Positions 1-11,889 of a stretch of 64,000 nucleotides of DNA are shown one piece after another. A program made the position numbers and the translations under genes. How positions within the stretch are numbered: the first letter of the stretch is position 1; every line of letters begins with the position of its first letter. The notes below the pieces were generated by a model. It saw only the letters and a list, made by a program, of their open reading frames with translations. It did not search any database and was not told the DNA's origin. This stretch comes from Spinacia oleracea (taxonomy: Eukaryota; Streptophyta; Magnoliopsida; Caryophyllales; Amaranthaceae), in NCBI RefSeq assembly GCF_020520425.1, contig NC_079492.1:111759157-111823156 (forward strand). The letters are read 5' to 3'.

Positions 1-199
1 AAGCACAAATTGTATGGCGGTAGCTCTTCCAGTCATCTACAGAACGAGCAGTCACTGTCTATGTAGTCGGTCAATTATCCATTTTCTTCAAATCAGTATC
101 TTATTTTTCTTTTCTTAGTACCCTGAAGATAGTGCAAGATCCTCTTTGCAGCAAAAAAATCTAATTTTCTAAGATAACCCACGTCTATTGACTCCATAT

Positions 200-860
200 T
201 GAGTCCAGATGCTGAGCTAAGACAACATAAACAGAAGTTTGGTTGGCTCTCTACTCTACCTAACTCACGCAATGCCTGACGTATGCTGTTACATGAGTGA
301 TACTACAGTGAAAGAGGATCTAGTGCTTCATCAAGGTGTCAAGTCAAAGAAAATGAAATTGATCAAGTACAGTGGTAAAGATTGTGTTAGTTCCAATCCG
401 TACATGACCAAAAGTGCACATCAGCATAAAATTTCTGCTTGGGAACAAAAACAATCTCATGGTGTTTTAAGAAACAGGAAAGTGTGGTACTTTCTTCAGA
501 TGAAGCTAAATACATGTAGGCCCACAAAGCTGGTTGAGAAGAATTCTTTTTGAATCTGATCACTGGTAACTAGACCCAATAAAGATCTTTTGTGGCTATC
601 TGTCTGCAATTGCCATAAGAATTTGGTGTTTCATGCTAAAAATGAGATTAGATATATCTAAAGGGGCACAAAGAGAGAACAATAAGTACGCCAGATTTTC
701 TTAGATAAGCATAAACCAAAAGGATTCTAATGACAAGTATGTTCTTTAGCAAGACTAGCTACGAACTAGGAATTAAGGGTCAGAGGTCTCTGGTAGACTA
801 GCTCTAAGTCGTTGGAGGGAGGATACATGTTCAACTGTGTGCTCAATTTAGCTAATCTCA
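200..860 (+). pseudogene. Ty1/copia reverse transcriptase-RNase H tail, decayed
   Basis: The stretch from 239 encodes a degenerate version of the end of a copia polyprotein. The start resembles the V-G-S-L-L-Y-L-T-x-A-x-P-D block that closes the copia RT domain. Around 420-540 there is a blurred version of the RNase H core (S-W-x-x-K-K-Q then the S-x-x-E-A-E-Y region). At 580-640, in shifted frames, come remnants of I-K-I-F-C, S-A-I-A and N-x-V-F-H-A. At about 740-780 a trace of the closing K-x-x-x-E-L motif is visible. Several frameshifts and stops are needed to follow it, so it is non-functional. No LTR pair is visible around it. The neighbouring protease fragment may be the gene it landed in, which is inference. 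Confidence 0.75.
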
Positions 861-1197
861 CAATTAGAATACATTTTTGAGTAATATGGATATTTTTGAT
901 ATTTGGGGACTGTAGCTGATGAATTCAACTCTTACCAATTACCAACACAACCAATTATGAGCACCCCCACTGCTCAAACAGCAAGAGAACATCAAATGTA
1001 CAACCTTTGCGATGACTGAAGGCCAGGTCAATGCATTTTATCCACAAGGTAGAAGGGGTCTGTTCTTTTTATTCATTGTCTGGTGAACATTAGGGTTGTC
1101 CATCACGTCTGGATTCCTGAAGGAAAGAAACTATCAACTCAACTAGTCTGATTATGTACAGCGATTAGTATTACGAATTGAATTCATCAGTTATGCT

Positions 1198-1443
1198 GCA
1201 GAGGTGGTGTTCCACTTCAATGGCCTTGACTACATGTTATGTGATGCAAATTTATGGACACGACACTCGGGATTATATTGCCTGGCTATGATCAAGCTCA
1301 AAGAAAGTGAGGGTAAGGTGTCGATATTAGGATTTCACCAGCAAAAGAATGCTCACATTGTGTATGATCTGGAGAATAACATGCTTAGTTTAGTCTATTC
1401 AGGAACTTGTCCTGATGACGCTGTCGATTTTCTGCAAGGGTGA
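1198..1443 (+). pseudogene. Nepenthesin/CDR1-like aspartyl protease, C-terminal fragment
   Basis: The 79 residues read like the end of a plant A1-family pepsin-like protease. There is a hydrophobic F-H-F-N-G-x-D-Y block, then G-L-Y-C-L-A-M, then S-I-L-G-F-x-Q-Q-K-N-x-H-I-V-Y-D-L-E-N-N, and the closing L-V-Y-S-x-T-C. In the family this last part follows the second catalytic Asp and ends the protein a few residues after the conserved Cys. Neither catalytic D-T-G or D-S-G motif is visible upstream, where a copia remnant lies. It is therefore a 3' fragment, most likely a relic of a gene broken by the copia insertion. Family assignment is fairly secure; function today is unlikely. Confidence 0.65.
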
Positions 1444-2480
1444 AGGCAGCATGCACTAATTCTAACAACTACACATTGCATCAACACATAGAACTCCATA
1501 GACAACAAATCAGTACTAAAAGCAGAAAATTCAAGGATAATCCAGATCCTTGAAGTGTTCAATTTTTCATTATCCCCTTTCTTTCTCTAACTGCAAATTT
1601 CAATTTAATAAGACTTAAATCATATTAACTAAAAAACTAGTTTAATTGGACTAAATTCACCAGATTTTTTTGGACAATAATCCTACTAAATTAAATGTAA
1701 TTCCGTTTAATTGGACTCTATGATTCGACCTAAACCTTCAATTATGAAAGTCTCTTCCACACAAGTAACAACAAGAATTCGACATTACAATTTCATAATT
1801 AAGAACATTATTAGTTGAAGGGTAAAGATGTAGAACAAAATTAAGAATACCAACCTCGAAATTTGGAGTGTGGTGAGTCGATGTTCACCAGAGGTCGCAA
1901 AGAAGCAGCGATACAGTAGTGCGGCCGACGGTACAGTAATGCGGCAGCGATCTGGTGGTGGTGCGGCGGTGATCTGGTGGTGGTGCACGATTATGGTCGA
2001 GGTTTTGCGGGAGATTGAATTTGGGGTTTTGTTAGAAAGGTTTAGGTTTTGCACGATTAAGGTTAAGGTTTTGCAGAAGATACAGTAGAATGTTTAGGTT
2101 TTGGTTTGCGGGAGGTTTTTTATTTTGAGGTTTGATCGCCGCTGAATTAGTTTTTTAATTTTTTTTAAATGAGAATATTGTACGCCTGTATCCAAGGATT
2201 TAAAACACCGCTCTGTATGTTTTTGATTCATACTCCTCCAGTCCTATACATGTATATACTAAATATAATTATAAAATAATTATTTTTATTATGGTAAAAA
2301 ATATGAAACGATTAAGTGACGTAACCGTTCTCTATTCTTTCTCCCATAGAACTGTTATTAGAGAAAACCGTACTCTATTATCCTATGAAACGCTTAACCC
2401 ACTTAACCGTACTCTATTTAGCGTTACTTATTCCAACTTTTGTAGTAGTGTATGTGTTCCGGCAGGTGTGAATAAAATGA
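1444..2480. other. Intergenic AT-rich stretch, no gene seen
   Basis: No coding region with family signatures is visible. A short GC-richer patch at 1890-2000 repeats a GATCTGGTGGTGGTGC-like string twice. The short reading frames there look like chance. At 2330-2440 a short phrase (ACCGTACTCTATT) recurs. Confidence 0.5.
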
Positions 2481-3769
2481 TTCCAAGATCCTAAAATCAT
2501 TGAAGAACTAAGCACAGTTTGTCGACTTAATCCTAAAATATCTTAGGTAAGCAAAAGCCTTTTGCTAATAGTCTAGAAACTATTCTTGGTTGATATGTAC
2601 GTCTAAGAACTTATTAGGTAAACCTATCGATTTTGCCACGACATAAAAGGACTCCTTACTTATATCGTTGAGTTTCACCAAAACTAACATGTACTCAAAA
2701 TTATTTGTGTACCTTGCCCCTTTAGGACCAATAAGTAACACCTCGCTGAGCGAAAACTATTACTAGATTGATGTAAAGGATATCCAAGCAAGTGTATATT
2801 TTGGCATGGCACCTTTTAACTCAATTTTTAAGTTTGGAACTTAAGGCTCTTACTATGTTGGTTAGATTTTAAGTGAACTAAAATCCTTAATCATGCAACA
2901 TAATCAAGCTTTTGATCTCATGCATTTTAAGACATATTTAAAAGCAATAAATAACTTAAAACATGCATAAGATAAATGTGATCTAGTATGGCCCGACTTC
3001 ATCTTGAAGCTTTGACTTCAAAGTCCGTCTCGAAAATCTCCGTGGGAGGCACCATTTTCTTCAAATAGGATAAGCTATAATTAAAACTAATTACAACTAT
3101 TTGATGGTACGCAGACCATATTTGAATTGAAAAACGACTTTGGTACTTTAGACCAATTATATTCAAATTAATGGTACGCAGACCATATTTTCTATCCTAT
3201 TTGGGCCATACTAGTCACTTCATAACCTGCAAAACAGTACATATACAATATATACCATTCACCCATTCATTATCATGAATGGCCCACATAGCTGGTTAGT
3301 ATAACACATTATGCATCACGTAAACATTTGCAGCAATTATTCAAGGGCACCAATAATCTACCAATTATTCAGTCCTTATTAATTCTAATCAAGTTGTTTT
3401 AACCTTAAGGATTTGTAGACCTAATCAAGAGTTTATGACTAAAAGGGCTCCCACTTAAACCAATAAATTCATATGCTTTACTAATTTTAAACATAAAAAT
3501 GTATTTCTAGTCTAACCGGAAACATACAAATTTAATTAAAATTTAAAGCTCATATAAACTTATAATTGAATCCAAAAAGTTTAAATTTAATTTGAGTCGT
3601 ATTTAAATTAATTCATGATTTTAATTTTAGTAAAATAATTAGAATAAATAAAATTTATTATAATTACAATATTCAAAATTAAAATCCAAGAAAATAATTT
3701 AAATTATTAATTTTAAAATTAATTAAAATTACGTAAACTGAAAATTTCAAATTAAACATCCAAAACGAT

Positions 3770-4335
3770 CTAATCGCAACGCAAACACCCTACACATCGC
3801 ACGCCCATGGGCCACACGCACACAGCCATCGCTGGCCATGTGCGCGCAGCCCATGCGCTGCGTCGCATGGCTGCTGCTACTTTCCTTCGCAAGACTCCAC
3901 GCGAGCTCGTGCTCGCTGCGCGCGCGCCAGCGCTCGATGCACGCGAGCCAGCGCTCGCTCCGCGCGCTCGCCAGCGCATATTGTGCGCGCTTGCCAGCGC
4001 TCGCTGGATGCGAGCCAGCGCTCGCCAGCGCTCGCTGCGCTAGGCATCGACGCTGGGCGCAGCACTCGTGGCACGCGAGCTTGCGCTTGCTGCGCGGGAG
4101 GCTGCGCGCGCTTGCGCGAGGCAGTGCGCGTTGTAGCGCAGCTTGCTTGCTGCCCACACGCGACTGCCATGCCTTGCCTTCGCCCATGCCCATTCGTCCA
4201 TTGCTCGTAGCCCACGACACAAGGAAGGGCTGCTGCCTTGTGCTCGTGCACCATGCCCTTGCTCATTGCATTCGTGCCGCATGGGCGACGAGCTCCCTTG
4301 CTCGTCGTCACATGCCCGCACTATACAACACCCCT
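3770..4335. repeat. GC-rich GCTCGC/GCGAGC low-complexity island
   Basis: About 560 bp of very GC-rich sequence sits abruptly inside AT-rich DNA and is built from short imperfect repeats such as GCCAGCGCTCGC. Open frames occur on all six frames with Ala/Arg/Ser-rich translations, which marks composition and not genes. A similar island (11950-12290) occupies the same relative place in the second copia-like element, so it is probably a structural part of the family. Confidence 0.6.
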
Positions 4336-5100
4336 TAAGGGTAACACGTAGCGTCCATTGCTTTGTGCGTGCAAGTTATATGAACGAATCGCATAAAATT
4401 AAAATAATTTATATTTAAAATTAATGACAAATTAATAAATTAATATTAATTTCATAATTTTAGGGCGAAAAATCGAAAATTTATTATTCAATTGATTTCC
4501 GATTATCATGGATTCAAGCCTAGGTCATAAAAATTTAAAATTTATCATAAATTTATAATTTTTATGGTGGTTTTTAATCATAGGTATCTAATTAAATTAT
4601 AATTAATTATGAATATCAAATTAATTCTAAATTATTCTAATTTTCAACAAATTAATCATAATTACAAATTAGATTGCATAATTAACAAGGCTAGGCATTC
4701 AAACTTGTTAAACATATACAGTAGGTCAATCAAAAATTCAAGATTTATCAACAAGAATCGCAAATATTTAATTTAACATCTTAAATTTACGAAATTTTGC
4801 ATTCGAAAAACTAAAACCTTCGAAAATTCATAGTTAGGCTTCGAATTTGAGAATTCTGGGTTCGGCAGAAAAATACTATTTTTGTCAAATTTTTAGAATG
4901 CCTTTTACATGCGGAATTGACACAAAATCACTCGATTTGGATGAGTAACGAAGAAACTGCCGAAAAACTGCGTACGTATAATTAAATAAACGCAATTTGC
5001 AATTAATTAACAATTACGAAAATTAATCACCCCTTTTAATTCTTGCAAATTTGTAATATTTAACCATGTTCATGCAATTTAGATTATGAAAATAATAAGA

Positions 5101-5115
5101 GGCTCGTGATACCAC
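5101..5115 (-). promoter_or_regulatory. Primer binding site, initiator tRNA-Met type
   Basis: Directly after the LTR end (minus strand) the sequence reads GTGGTATCACGAGCC. It resembles the TGGTATCAGAGCC site complementary to initiator tRNA-Met used by plant copia elements, with one inserted or changed base. It fixes the LTR boundary and orientation. Confidence 0.65.
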
Positions 5116-6550
5116 TGTTAGGTTATGATACATATGACAATTCATAAATCATGCGGAAAAACCATTTAGCCAGGAATACATATTATTTACACATAATCAT
5201 ATAGCATAGTTTAGATGCATACTCTTTGTTGCGTGCCTTCCCTAGCTGCGCCCGAACCGAACAAGAACAAGTGTTTAGGACTCCAAGTGTCGTCCCTCCG
5301 TAGATAGTCCACAGCACGTCCAGATCCGCCTTAAGATTGACCAACTAGAATCGCCCTTAAGGTACTAAAATTTTCGGCACTATTGAGCAAGGAATGTGAC
5401 TGAAATTTTCTCTCAAAAATTCACTTTTGAATACTTGAAAACTCGTTATAAATTGTGAACCCAGGCCACATATTTATAGGGGTATGGAAAGAGAAGTGGA
5501 ATCCTATTAGGATACGAATTAATTAAATTAGAATTATAATCAAACTCTTATTTAATTAATTTATCAAATAGAATTAGGAATTTAATCATTAAACGAATTC
5601 TGCATGTTTTAGGTTTCGTATGCGAACACAAACACTTACGCGAGCATGACCCGCAAGCGTGCAGGCCATGCCCGCGCACAGCCCACACGGCCGCACGGCC
5701 CACGCGAGCTACAGCAATGCTCGCAGCCCACTGCTCGCAGCTGCGCGCGCTGCGCGCGCTGTGCGCGCTGCCACGGCCTGCTGGGCCTGGCCTTGCGTTG
5801 GGCCTGGCGTGGCCTTGGCTGTTCGTGTGGCGCGCTTGGCTTGCTGGGCGATGGCCTGGCTTCGTGCTGGGCCCTCGTCCGGCAGGCCTCGTCCGATGCT
5901 TATTCGTACGATACGCTTCCGATTAAATTCCCGATTCCGGAATATATTTCCGATACGAACAATATTTAATATTTTCGATTCCGGAATTAATTTCCGTTTC
6001 GAACAAATATTTAATATTTCCGTTTCCGGAATTGTTTTCCGATTCCGATAATATTTCCGATTCTGACAATATTTCCGTTTCCGGCAATATTCCCGATTCC
6101 GGCAATATTTCCATTTCCGATAATATTTTCCGATACGTACCATGTTTCCGTTTCCGGAAACATCTACGACTTGGATAATATTTATATTTCCGATACGATC
6201 CATATTTCCGTTTCCGGCAATATCATCGTTTCCGGAGTATTCATTTCTTGCTTGTGACGATCTCAGCTCCCACTGAAACCAAGATCCGTCGATTCCGAAT
6301 ATCCATAGATGGAGTATTTAATCCCATTAAATACTTGATCCGTTTACGTACTATTTGTGTGACCCTACGGGTTCAATCAAGAGTAAGCTGTGGATTAATA
6401 TCATTAATTCCACTTGAACTGAAGCGGCCTCTAGCTAGGCATTCAGCTCACTTGATCTCACTGAATTATTAACTTGTTAATTAATACTGAACCGCATTTA
6501 TTAGACTTAACATTGAATGCATACTTGGACCAAGGGCATTATTTCCTTCA
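5116..6550 (-). mobile_element. Copia-like LTR (1435 bp), unpaired
   Basis: On the minus strand this LTR starts TGAAGGAAAT at 6550 and ends CCTAACA at 5116, giving the canonical TG...CA ends. The primer site follows directly. Order in minus sense: a conserved 5' part (6550-6250) shared with the LTR at 13177-14174, including a ...CAGCTTACTCTTGA... block; a TTCCG minisatellite; a GC-rich island (5641-5885); a TATA-like box TATAAATA at 5471-5478; and the U5 end. It borders a gypsy gag start at 6556, so it inserted just at or before that gag ORF. The five bases to its right are CGAAC, but the matching duplication on the other side is not in view. Confidence 0.75.
5905..6240. repeat. TTCCG-type minisatellite inside the LTR
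   Basis: About 15 imperfect copies of a roughly 20-bp unit built around ATTTCCGTTTCCGGCAATAT. The variants (TTTCCGATTCCG, TTCCGATACG) suggest repeated slippage. The region lies in U3, upstream of the GC island and TATA box. A weaker TTCCG/TACGATACG region is at 13780-13920 in the sister LTR. Confidence 0.7.
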
Positions 6551-6555
6551 CGAAC

Positions 6556-7314
6556 ATGTCCATCGAAGATTTGCGAGACCAGATGGTCCAAATGACCCAA
6601 CTCATGGGCCAACTGAAAATGGAAAACGAAGCCTTAGCGGCTGCGCAAGCCAAAAATGACCTCGAAAACGAGAAGATGATCGAAAAAATGGTCCTACAGC
6701 AAACAATGGGGAGCAAATACTTCTCCCTCGAGCCTGAACCTTTTTCTGGCAAATTACCAGAAAAGTTCAGTTCATCTGACTTACCAAAGTTCAAGGCCAC
6801 GGACAACCCCCGTGATCATCTACTGAGCTTTGTGAATACCATGAACTTGAAAGGCGTGGACAAGTCCATGTACCTACCTGCCTTTCCTTTGTCCTTGGAA
6901 CCTGTGCCGCTCAAATGGTACTATGACCAGGACCCTAAGCTCTTCCCCACTTGGGAAGACTTTGTCAATGTCTTCATCAAGCAATACTCGTCGAACATGG
7001 ATTTCCAAGTCACCATGCGCGAGCTAGAAGTTCTCTTCCAAGAGAAAAATGAGGGTTTCACAACCTACTTTGCTAGATGGAGGGACCAGGCGGCCCAGCT
7101 AATCAATAGGCCTCCCGAAACAGAATTGGTCCAAAAATACATTGACAACTTGGACCCGGCTTACAGACAACACCTTAGGTACCTGGGACTCGACACTTTC
7201 AAAAGGGTTTATGATGTGGGAATAAAAATCGAGGACGACCTCGCCAAAACCATACAAAGAGAACCTGCATATAAGACCAACACCTATAATCGGGGTAACA
7301 CACCCCAAGCCTAA
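6556..7314 (+). pseudogene. Tat/Ogre-type gypsy gag, first part
   Basis: From the Met at 6556 the frame encodes a coiled-coil-like start (repeated Q-M-x-x-L-M-x-Q, E-N-E and L-E-N-E-K), then a retrotransposon gag capsid domain. That domain has P-F-S-G-K-L-P-E-K-F, D-L-P-K-F-K-A-T-D-N-P-x-D-H-L, L-K-W-Y-Y and W-E-D-F-V-N-V-F-I-K-Q-Y, then L-E-V-L-F-Q-E-K-N-E-G-F-T-T-Y-F-A-R-W-R. The protein would coat the RNA in virus-like particles in the cytoplasm. The frame stops with TAA at 7312, and a further in-frame TGA lies near 7369 before the frame reopens, so gag is split from the zinc knuckle and protease. The copia-like LTR ends only five bases upstream, so the original leader and any Ogre-type upstream ORF are missing. 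Confidence 0.85.
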
Positions 7315-7401
7315 GAAGTCCATGTTGTAGAAGAGGCTCCCGCCCGAAGATACACTGTAAGATGGGTCTGAGACCGAAAGTTTGCCCCACTCGGGTCAAC
7401 T

Positions 7402-9333
7402 TTGGTACAAGTCTTTGAAAGACTAACCAATCAAGGAAAGTTGAGACATATAGGCCCCACCCGTGACCCTCCTGTCAAAAACAAATATTGGGTCGAAGGT
7501 ACTTACTGCAAATTCCATCAAGGAAATGGGCATGACACTGAAAACTGCTGGAATGTAAAACATACGATCCAGGACATGATAGAGGATGAAGAGCCCACTC
7601 GGCTCTTGTCACTCGGCTCTTGTCACATCTCTCTCGACCAACCAGAGAATTTCGACCCCACGGTGTATATTACACCTCAAGGTGCACCACTCGCTGTGGT
7701 ACCTATGGATCGAATCGAGGGGGAAGTGTGTGGTGTGTGGAACAATGATGCTGAAGATATTTACCTATCTCAAGTCTCGGGCCAGGACCTCTTCACTGAA
7801 ACTTGGCCCGGGTATGCTCTCATTGACACCACCCCTCAGGAGCCCGAGGTCGACAACCTCACCCGATCCGGAAGGATATACCAACCGGATATTCACCCAC
7901 CTCCTATGGACGACATCCCGGTTAGGCAAACTCCTAAGAACGGGCGGCACGCCACCGTCGCGGAAGTCATTGAAAATCCTCTCCTGAAACAACTGAAAAG
8001 AACCAAGGCTGTGATTACCATCTGGGATCTTATGTGTACTTCAAAGGTACATCGCGAAAAGCTTATTCGCTCACTTGACCTCATCTCAGTACCCACAGAT
8101 ATCACACCTGACTCATTGGTTAGCCATGTCACGAGAGATGCCGGAGAAAAGGCCATAGTTTTCACTGATAAAGACTTACCCAAAGAGGGGGGTGCTCACA
8201 ATAAAGCCCTTTACTTAGTGGTTGGATGCAAAGGACAAAACATCCCCCTAACGCTCGTAAATAATGGTTCGGCGGTTAATGTCTGCCCATTGCGAACCGC
8301 CCATTGCTTGGGGCTAGGAAGCGATGACTTCCAAACCTCCTCACAAGGGGTACGAGCTTATGATAACTCCCGAAGGCCTGTGTTGGGAAAAATCAACCTT
8401 ACCATACAAACTGGGCCTGTGGCACGCACCACGGAGTTTCAAATAATCGACATCAAGCCCACTTTCAACCTCCTCTTAGGGCGACCTTGGCTCCATGACT
8501 TAGGAGGTGTGGCTTCAACCTTGCACCAAATGGTTAAACTTAACCATAACGGGGTAATACTAGAAATCCGCGCCCCTCCTCTCGACGTCAGTTGTACTAT
8601 GGTTGGAACGGCCGAAACTGCAGATGACCTTTATGGGTTTCAAATGGAAGAAGCAATCCAGTTCATCGAAGATTATGATCCAGCATTCCTAGACCCGCAT
8701 GCATCCCGAGTCATCCCTAGAATGCTGTTGGCTCAAGGTTATTTCCCAGGGACCCCATTGGGCATAAGGAAGAAGGAATGCACATTCCATCCGTTTCCCG
8801 ACAAATCTACTCCCTTTGGCTTAGGTTATGAACCAACGGAGGAAGATATTGGTGACCGCCTATCTAGGCTACGCCTTAACAAAGCCAAACAAACCACCCT
8901 CCTTCCCCCATATCAAAGGACCCTTAACGGGATGTTTGTTCGGGAAGGAGAAGAACACCCATGCTGTGATTTCACTGAACCCTTCGTTCAGGATGGCTTG
9001 CTAAAACCCGGATTTGAAATTTTCCATGACTACCACACCTTAGATGAGGCACCCCACCTCACCAAGACTAAAACAGCTGAAATATTGGACAACCAGGCTC
9101 TATGGACATTGTTTAACGAATCGAGGCCTATGGAGGACGAGACTGTGATGACTACCCTAGCTTTACAAGATGAAGGTTTCGATCCAACCCGGTTAATCTC
9201 TCCTGCATCAACACTAGAAGAGGTCGAGAACGGATGGGTGAAGACATATCAGTGGGTCAACGCAAAAGGAATGGAATTTAAGATGAGTACCGGTGAAGGA
9301 CCGAAGTTTTATGTGACTAAACCCCAGGCTTGA
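7402..9333 (+). pseudogene. Tat/Ogre gag zinc knuckle and aspartic protease, non-autonomous
   Basis: The 643-residue frame continues the gag. A zinc-knuckle-like C-K-F-H-Q-G-N-G-H-D-T-E-N-C lies near residue 40, followed by an acidic linker and a retropepsin-like domain near residues 275-390. That domain ends in the typical F-N-L-L-L-G-R-P-W-L-H-D-L-G-G-V-A-S-T-L-H-Q. The active-site region reads L-V-N-N-G-S-A-V-N-V-C-P where related elements have V-D-N/T-G-S, so the catalytic Asp appears replaced by Asn. The C-terminal third is the linker that precedes RT in this lineage, but no RT, RNase H or integrase follows. It is a non-autonomous or internally deleted copy. The frame is long and open, so decay is recent or the gag-PR was kept for trans-mobilisation (inference). 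Confidence 0.8.
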
Positions 9334-10760
9334 GCCACATAGAGCACCATTAGTAAAAAAGCGCCTAGTAGTTCTTTAAGATTGATAGAAAAAAAAAATA
9401 GAGACTTTAGATGGTCCTAAGGCCCTTTAGAATATGGGTCGGTTTTATTTCAGTGTGTTTTCCTTACTTTCTGAATCAATAAAGGCGTAATATTTCTCCT
9501 AAAATTTTTATTCTAACACTAAATAAACACCAAATGTACTTGCAAAATAAAAAAATAATAAAGAAGCGGCCCACTATAGGCCCAACAAACAAAACCCACT
9601 CGGTTTTGAAATAATGTCATTCCCGAAACCCACAAAATAAACCACACTATCCCATCCTCAAAACCTAAAAAGTCAACCAATGTCATCATAAGAGCCAATC
9701 CATGCAACACAAAAATCAAAAAGAAATCAAAAATTTAAAACAAATGCAAATGTTACCAAAAAAATAAATTCATAAAACATAGAATCCACCAACAGCTGTT
9801 TCACATAGATTCCACCATACCCTCCACAAAGATCTTCATAAGTTCCGCACCCTAACTCCATTTTCAAAACTGTTTTGAGTCACCAATAGAAAAAATTAAT
9901 CTGGACAAAAATGCGTTTCACGCTAACAGCCTCCAAAATAGCCTCAAAATTAACTTTAACTACGAAGCAAAATATCAAGGCGCAAAAAACGAAATAGAAA
10001 TAAACGCAAGAACATGTGAAGCAAAAACGCCAAAATTGACCGCCCAGGTTATTTTCAGCGCCCAGGGCTGGGCGCCGAAATTTCTGACGCCCGAGCCTGG
10101 GCGTTGAAACTCTCTGCCTGCCAAAAGTTTTCCTTTTTTCGAAAAGTGCTCGTCATTTTATCCGCACACACTTGGGGGGTACAGTACGTATCCAAATAGG
10201 TTTACCAACAAATTGGTCGAATTTTACGCAACCTATGGAAAACGGCAGATGAAAATAATGGCAAATACTTCACTCATTTGACCGATTAAGTAATATGTTT
10301 CCACTTCAGGACGTATCTACCGAAATCCGGCATACTAGAATTTATTCTAAAGCTAAGAACTACGCGCGGCCTGATTCTGACAAGATACGTAGGCAATCCT
10401 TACCAAGGATTCGGTCCAAATAATAATAAAAAAAATTATATTCTTTTTGTAAAAAAGTGTTAGACATATAAAAAAATTGAATGGAAACTAAAAATACGTC
10501 TTTATTAAAATATAATAAGAAGGAAAACAAAGTGCTAGGAATCAAAACAAACACAACTGAAGTAAATAGAGCGCACCTACACTCTAGCAAAGAACTACAC
10601 TACTCTAGTTCTTCCGGATCATCAAATAAAGTCTTGAAGAGAGCAATGTTCGCAGGATCCACCCCCATAGTCTTCTGCGCTGCCCCAATATCAATCTCCA
10701 TAAGAACTGGCTCCTGGACACTAACTTCCAAAGATGCCAAAGCTTTAGAAACATTCTCAG
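9334..10760 (+). mobile_element. Untranslated Ogre-like sequence downstream of gag-PR
   Basis: No coding region. It contains a GC palindromic module at 10052-10109, a purine-rich ACTTGGGGGGTAC at about 10170, and a GATACGTAGGCAATCC...GATTCGGTCC block at 10384-10416. The reverse complement of that block recurs at about 34632-34662 inside the 28.49-39.63 kb element. This cross-match ties the two elements to the same broad Ogre-like family. The boundaries of the element are not visible. Confidence 0.55.
10052..10109. repeat. GC-rich palindromic module
   Basis: Two imperfect palindromes in a row, AGCGCCCAGGGCTGGGCGC and a more diverged GACGCCCGAGCCTGGGCG, bracketed by TTTTC and TTGAAA. The same module recurs at 29446, 31561, 33014, 34926, 37301, 39110 and 49633. 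Confidence 0.8.
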
Positions 10761-11505
10761 TTATAGCCCGCTCAGCCTCAAGGGCACAAACAGTGTGGGA
10801 GAAGGATTACTATCATCAACTGGACTAGCCACTGTTTCTACAGGCGGCTGAGCCTTCCTAACCCATACATTGTTCCAGCGACGATCTCCGCGAGAGCTTG
10901 CATTTCTTTTAACAACAGCAGGCCCCTTCATGTTAGGCATCTTTTTAGGCCTGAAACTGGAACGGGGAGGAACATCCTTTCGCTTTCGATCAGGACGAGC
11001 TTTCACAGTCTTAAAACTATAGGTACGAGGTCCGGTAGAATCAGGACCCTCATACTTAACACGAATACGAGGTATCAAAAGCTCAGCCGTCTCCCCATTA
11101 CGGGCCTCGGTCCTCACATCCTTGTCATCGGAACTCATCCACAACTTATAGTTTTCAGAAAGACCCACAAATCCATTTGTAGCTACAGCCCAACGCGGGA
11201 GACCATCAATACCTAGTCCACGCTAAGAACCGTGTTTGTGCAAAGGTCGCTACCTTAGGTGGTACCGTATCAGAAAAGGGGATAGTCTGCCTTAAACCAT
11301 ATTGACGCATGACTCGGTAAGGGAAAATATAAATGGGACAAGATAGCCCCAACAAAGAAATATAAACCGATACATCAGACCCCCCTGTCATAGTAGTCAA
11401 ACCCCACCATGGTACCACCCACTTAATAGAACAAATGCCAAAAGTAAAAAAGAAGGTCCATTCGGCCTCGTCCTGGCCTTGGTGCAAGTATTTTCGGTTA
11501 CCCAA
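10761..11505 (-). pseudogene. Plant transposon accessory ORF fragment, DUF7745/mobile-domain-like
   Basis: Read on the minus strand, 11505-11206 encodes a hydrophobic domain with P-Y-R-V-M-R-Q-Y-G-L-R-Q-T-I-P. This phrase is characteristic, from memory, of the non-pol ORFs carried by many plant gypsy elements (DUF7745 / plant mobile domain group). The frame then shifts near 11215 and continues to 10761 as a Lys/Arg-rich tail (D-R-K-R-K-D-V-P-P-R-S-S-F-R-P-K-K-M-P). That tail could be nucleic-acid binding or nuclear-targeting. The frameshift marks it as broken. It lies opposite in strand to the gag-PR at 6.6-9.3 kb. It may be that element's antisense ORF, comparable to the opposite-strand ORF at 43.9-46.6 kb, or it may belong to another insertion. 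Confidence 0.5.
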
Positions 11506-11889
11506 AGCTATAGGACGATAATGTTTAGGATCGGCAGGAGCTATAAGGCGATAAGCTATAGGGAATTTTAAAGATCGATTCCCTTTTCAATTTGTCTTTG
11601 CAAGTTTAGTTAATTCCCAAATCCTTATTTCCCCCATTGCATGTATCCCTTGTTGAATCCCAATCCCCTAGCGTTTTTAATCCTTGTTTAACATTTTAAT
11701 CGCTTAGTTTGAATTTTCTTTCTTTTTCAACAACCAATCCCTTTTCGAATTAGCTTATGTTAGCATTTCTAGCTACGGAACTCGCAATTCCCTGTGGATA
11801 TCGACCCTTTGCTTGCCACTCTACTTGATTCTTGTGGTTAGTTTAGGTATTTAAGTTGATTTAGGTGTAAGACTAGTAACGACCTAGTT
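11506..11889. other. Repeat-like leader sequence, no gene
   Basis: No reading frame of note. The phrase CCCTGTGGATATCGACCC near 11792 resembles the leader region found upstream of gag in Athila-type gypsy elements. This is recognition from memory and weak. Otherwise I see nothing. Confidence 0.3.

Larger units (their letters stand above)
2481..5115 (-). mobile_element. Non-coding interior of a copia-like LTR element (truncated)
   Basis: This AT-rich region lies immediately downstream, in minus-strand sense, of the LTR at 5116-6550 and its primer binding site. No gag or pol reading frame is visible. It contains a direct repeat of TGGTACGCAGACCATA at about 3111-3126 and 3171-3186, flanking a 60-bp segment, and a strongly GC-rich island (separate entry). 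It looks like a non-autonomous, LARD-type interior. No second LTR is found to the left, so the element is truncated or its other half lies outside the window. The left boundary is approximate. Confidence 0.5.

Noticed and set aside
1785-2088. Frames on both strands around a GC-richer patch
   Set aside because: Simple GGTGGTGGTGC-type repeats explain them.
3747-4418. Several long overlapping frames on both strands
   Set aside because: They arise from the GC-rich low-complexity island; Ala/Arg/Ser/Cys composition and no motifs. The same holds for 5646-6051, 11957-12369 and 13513-13777.
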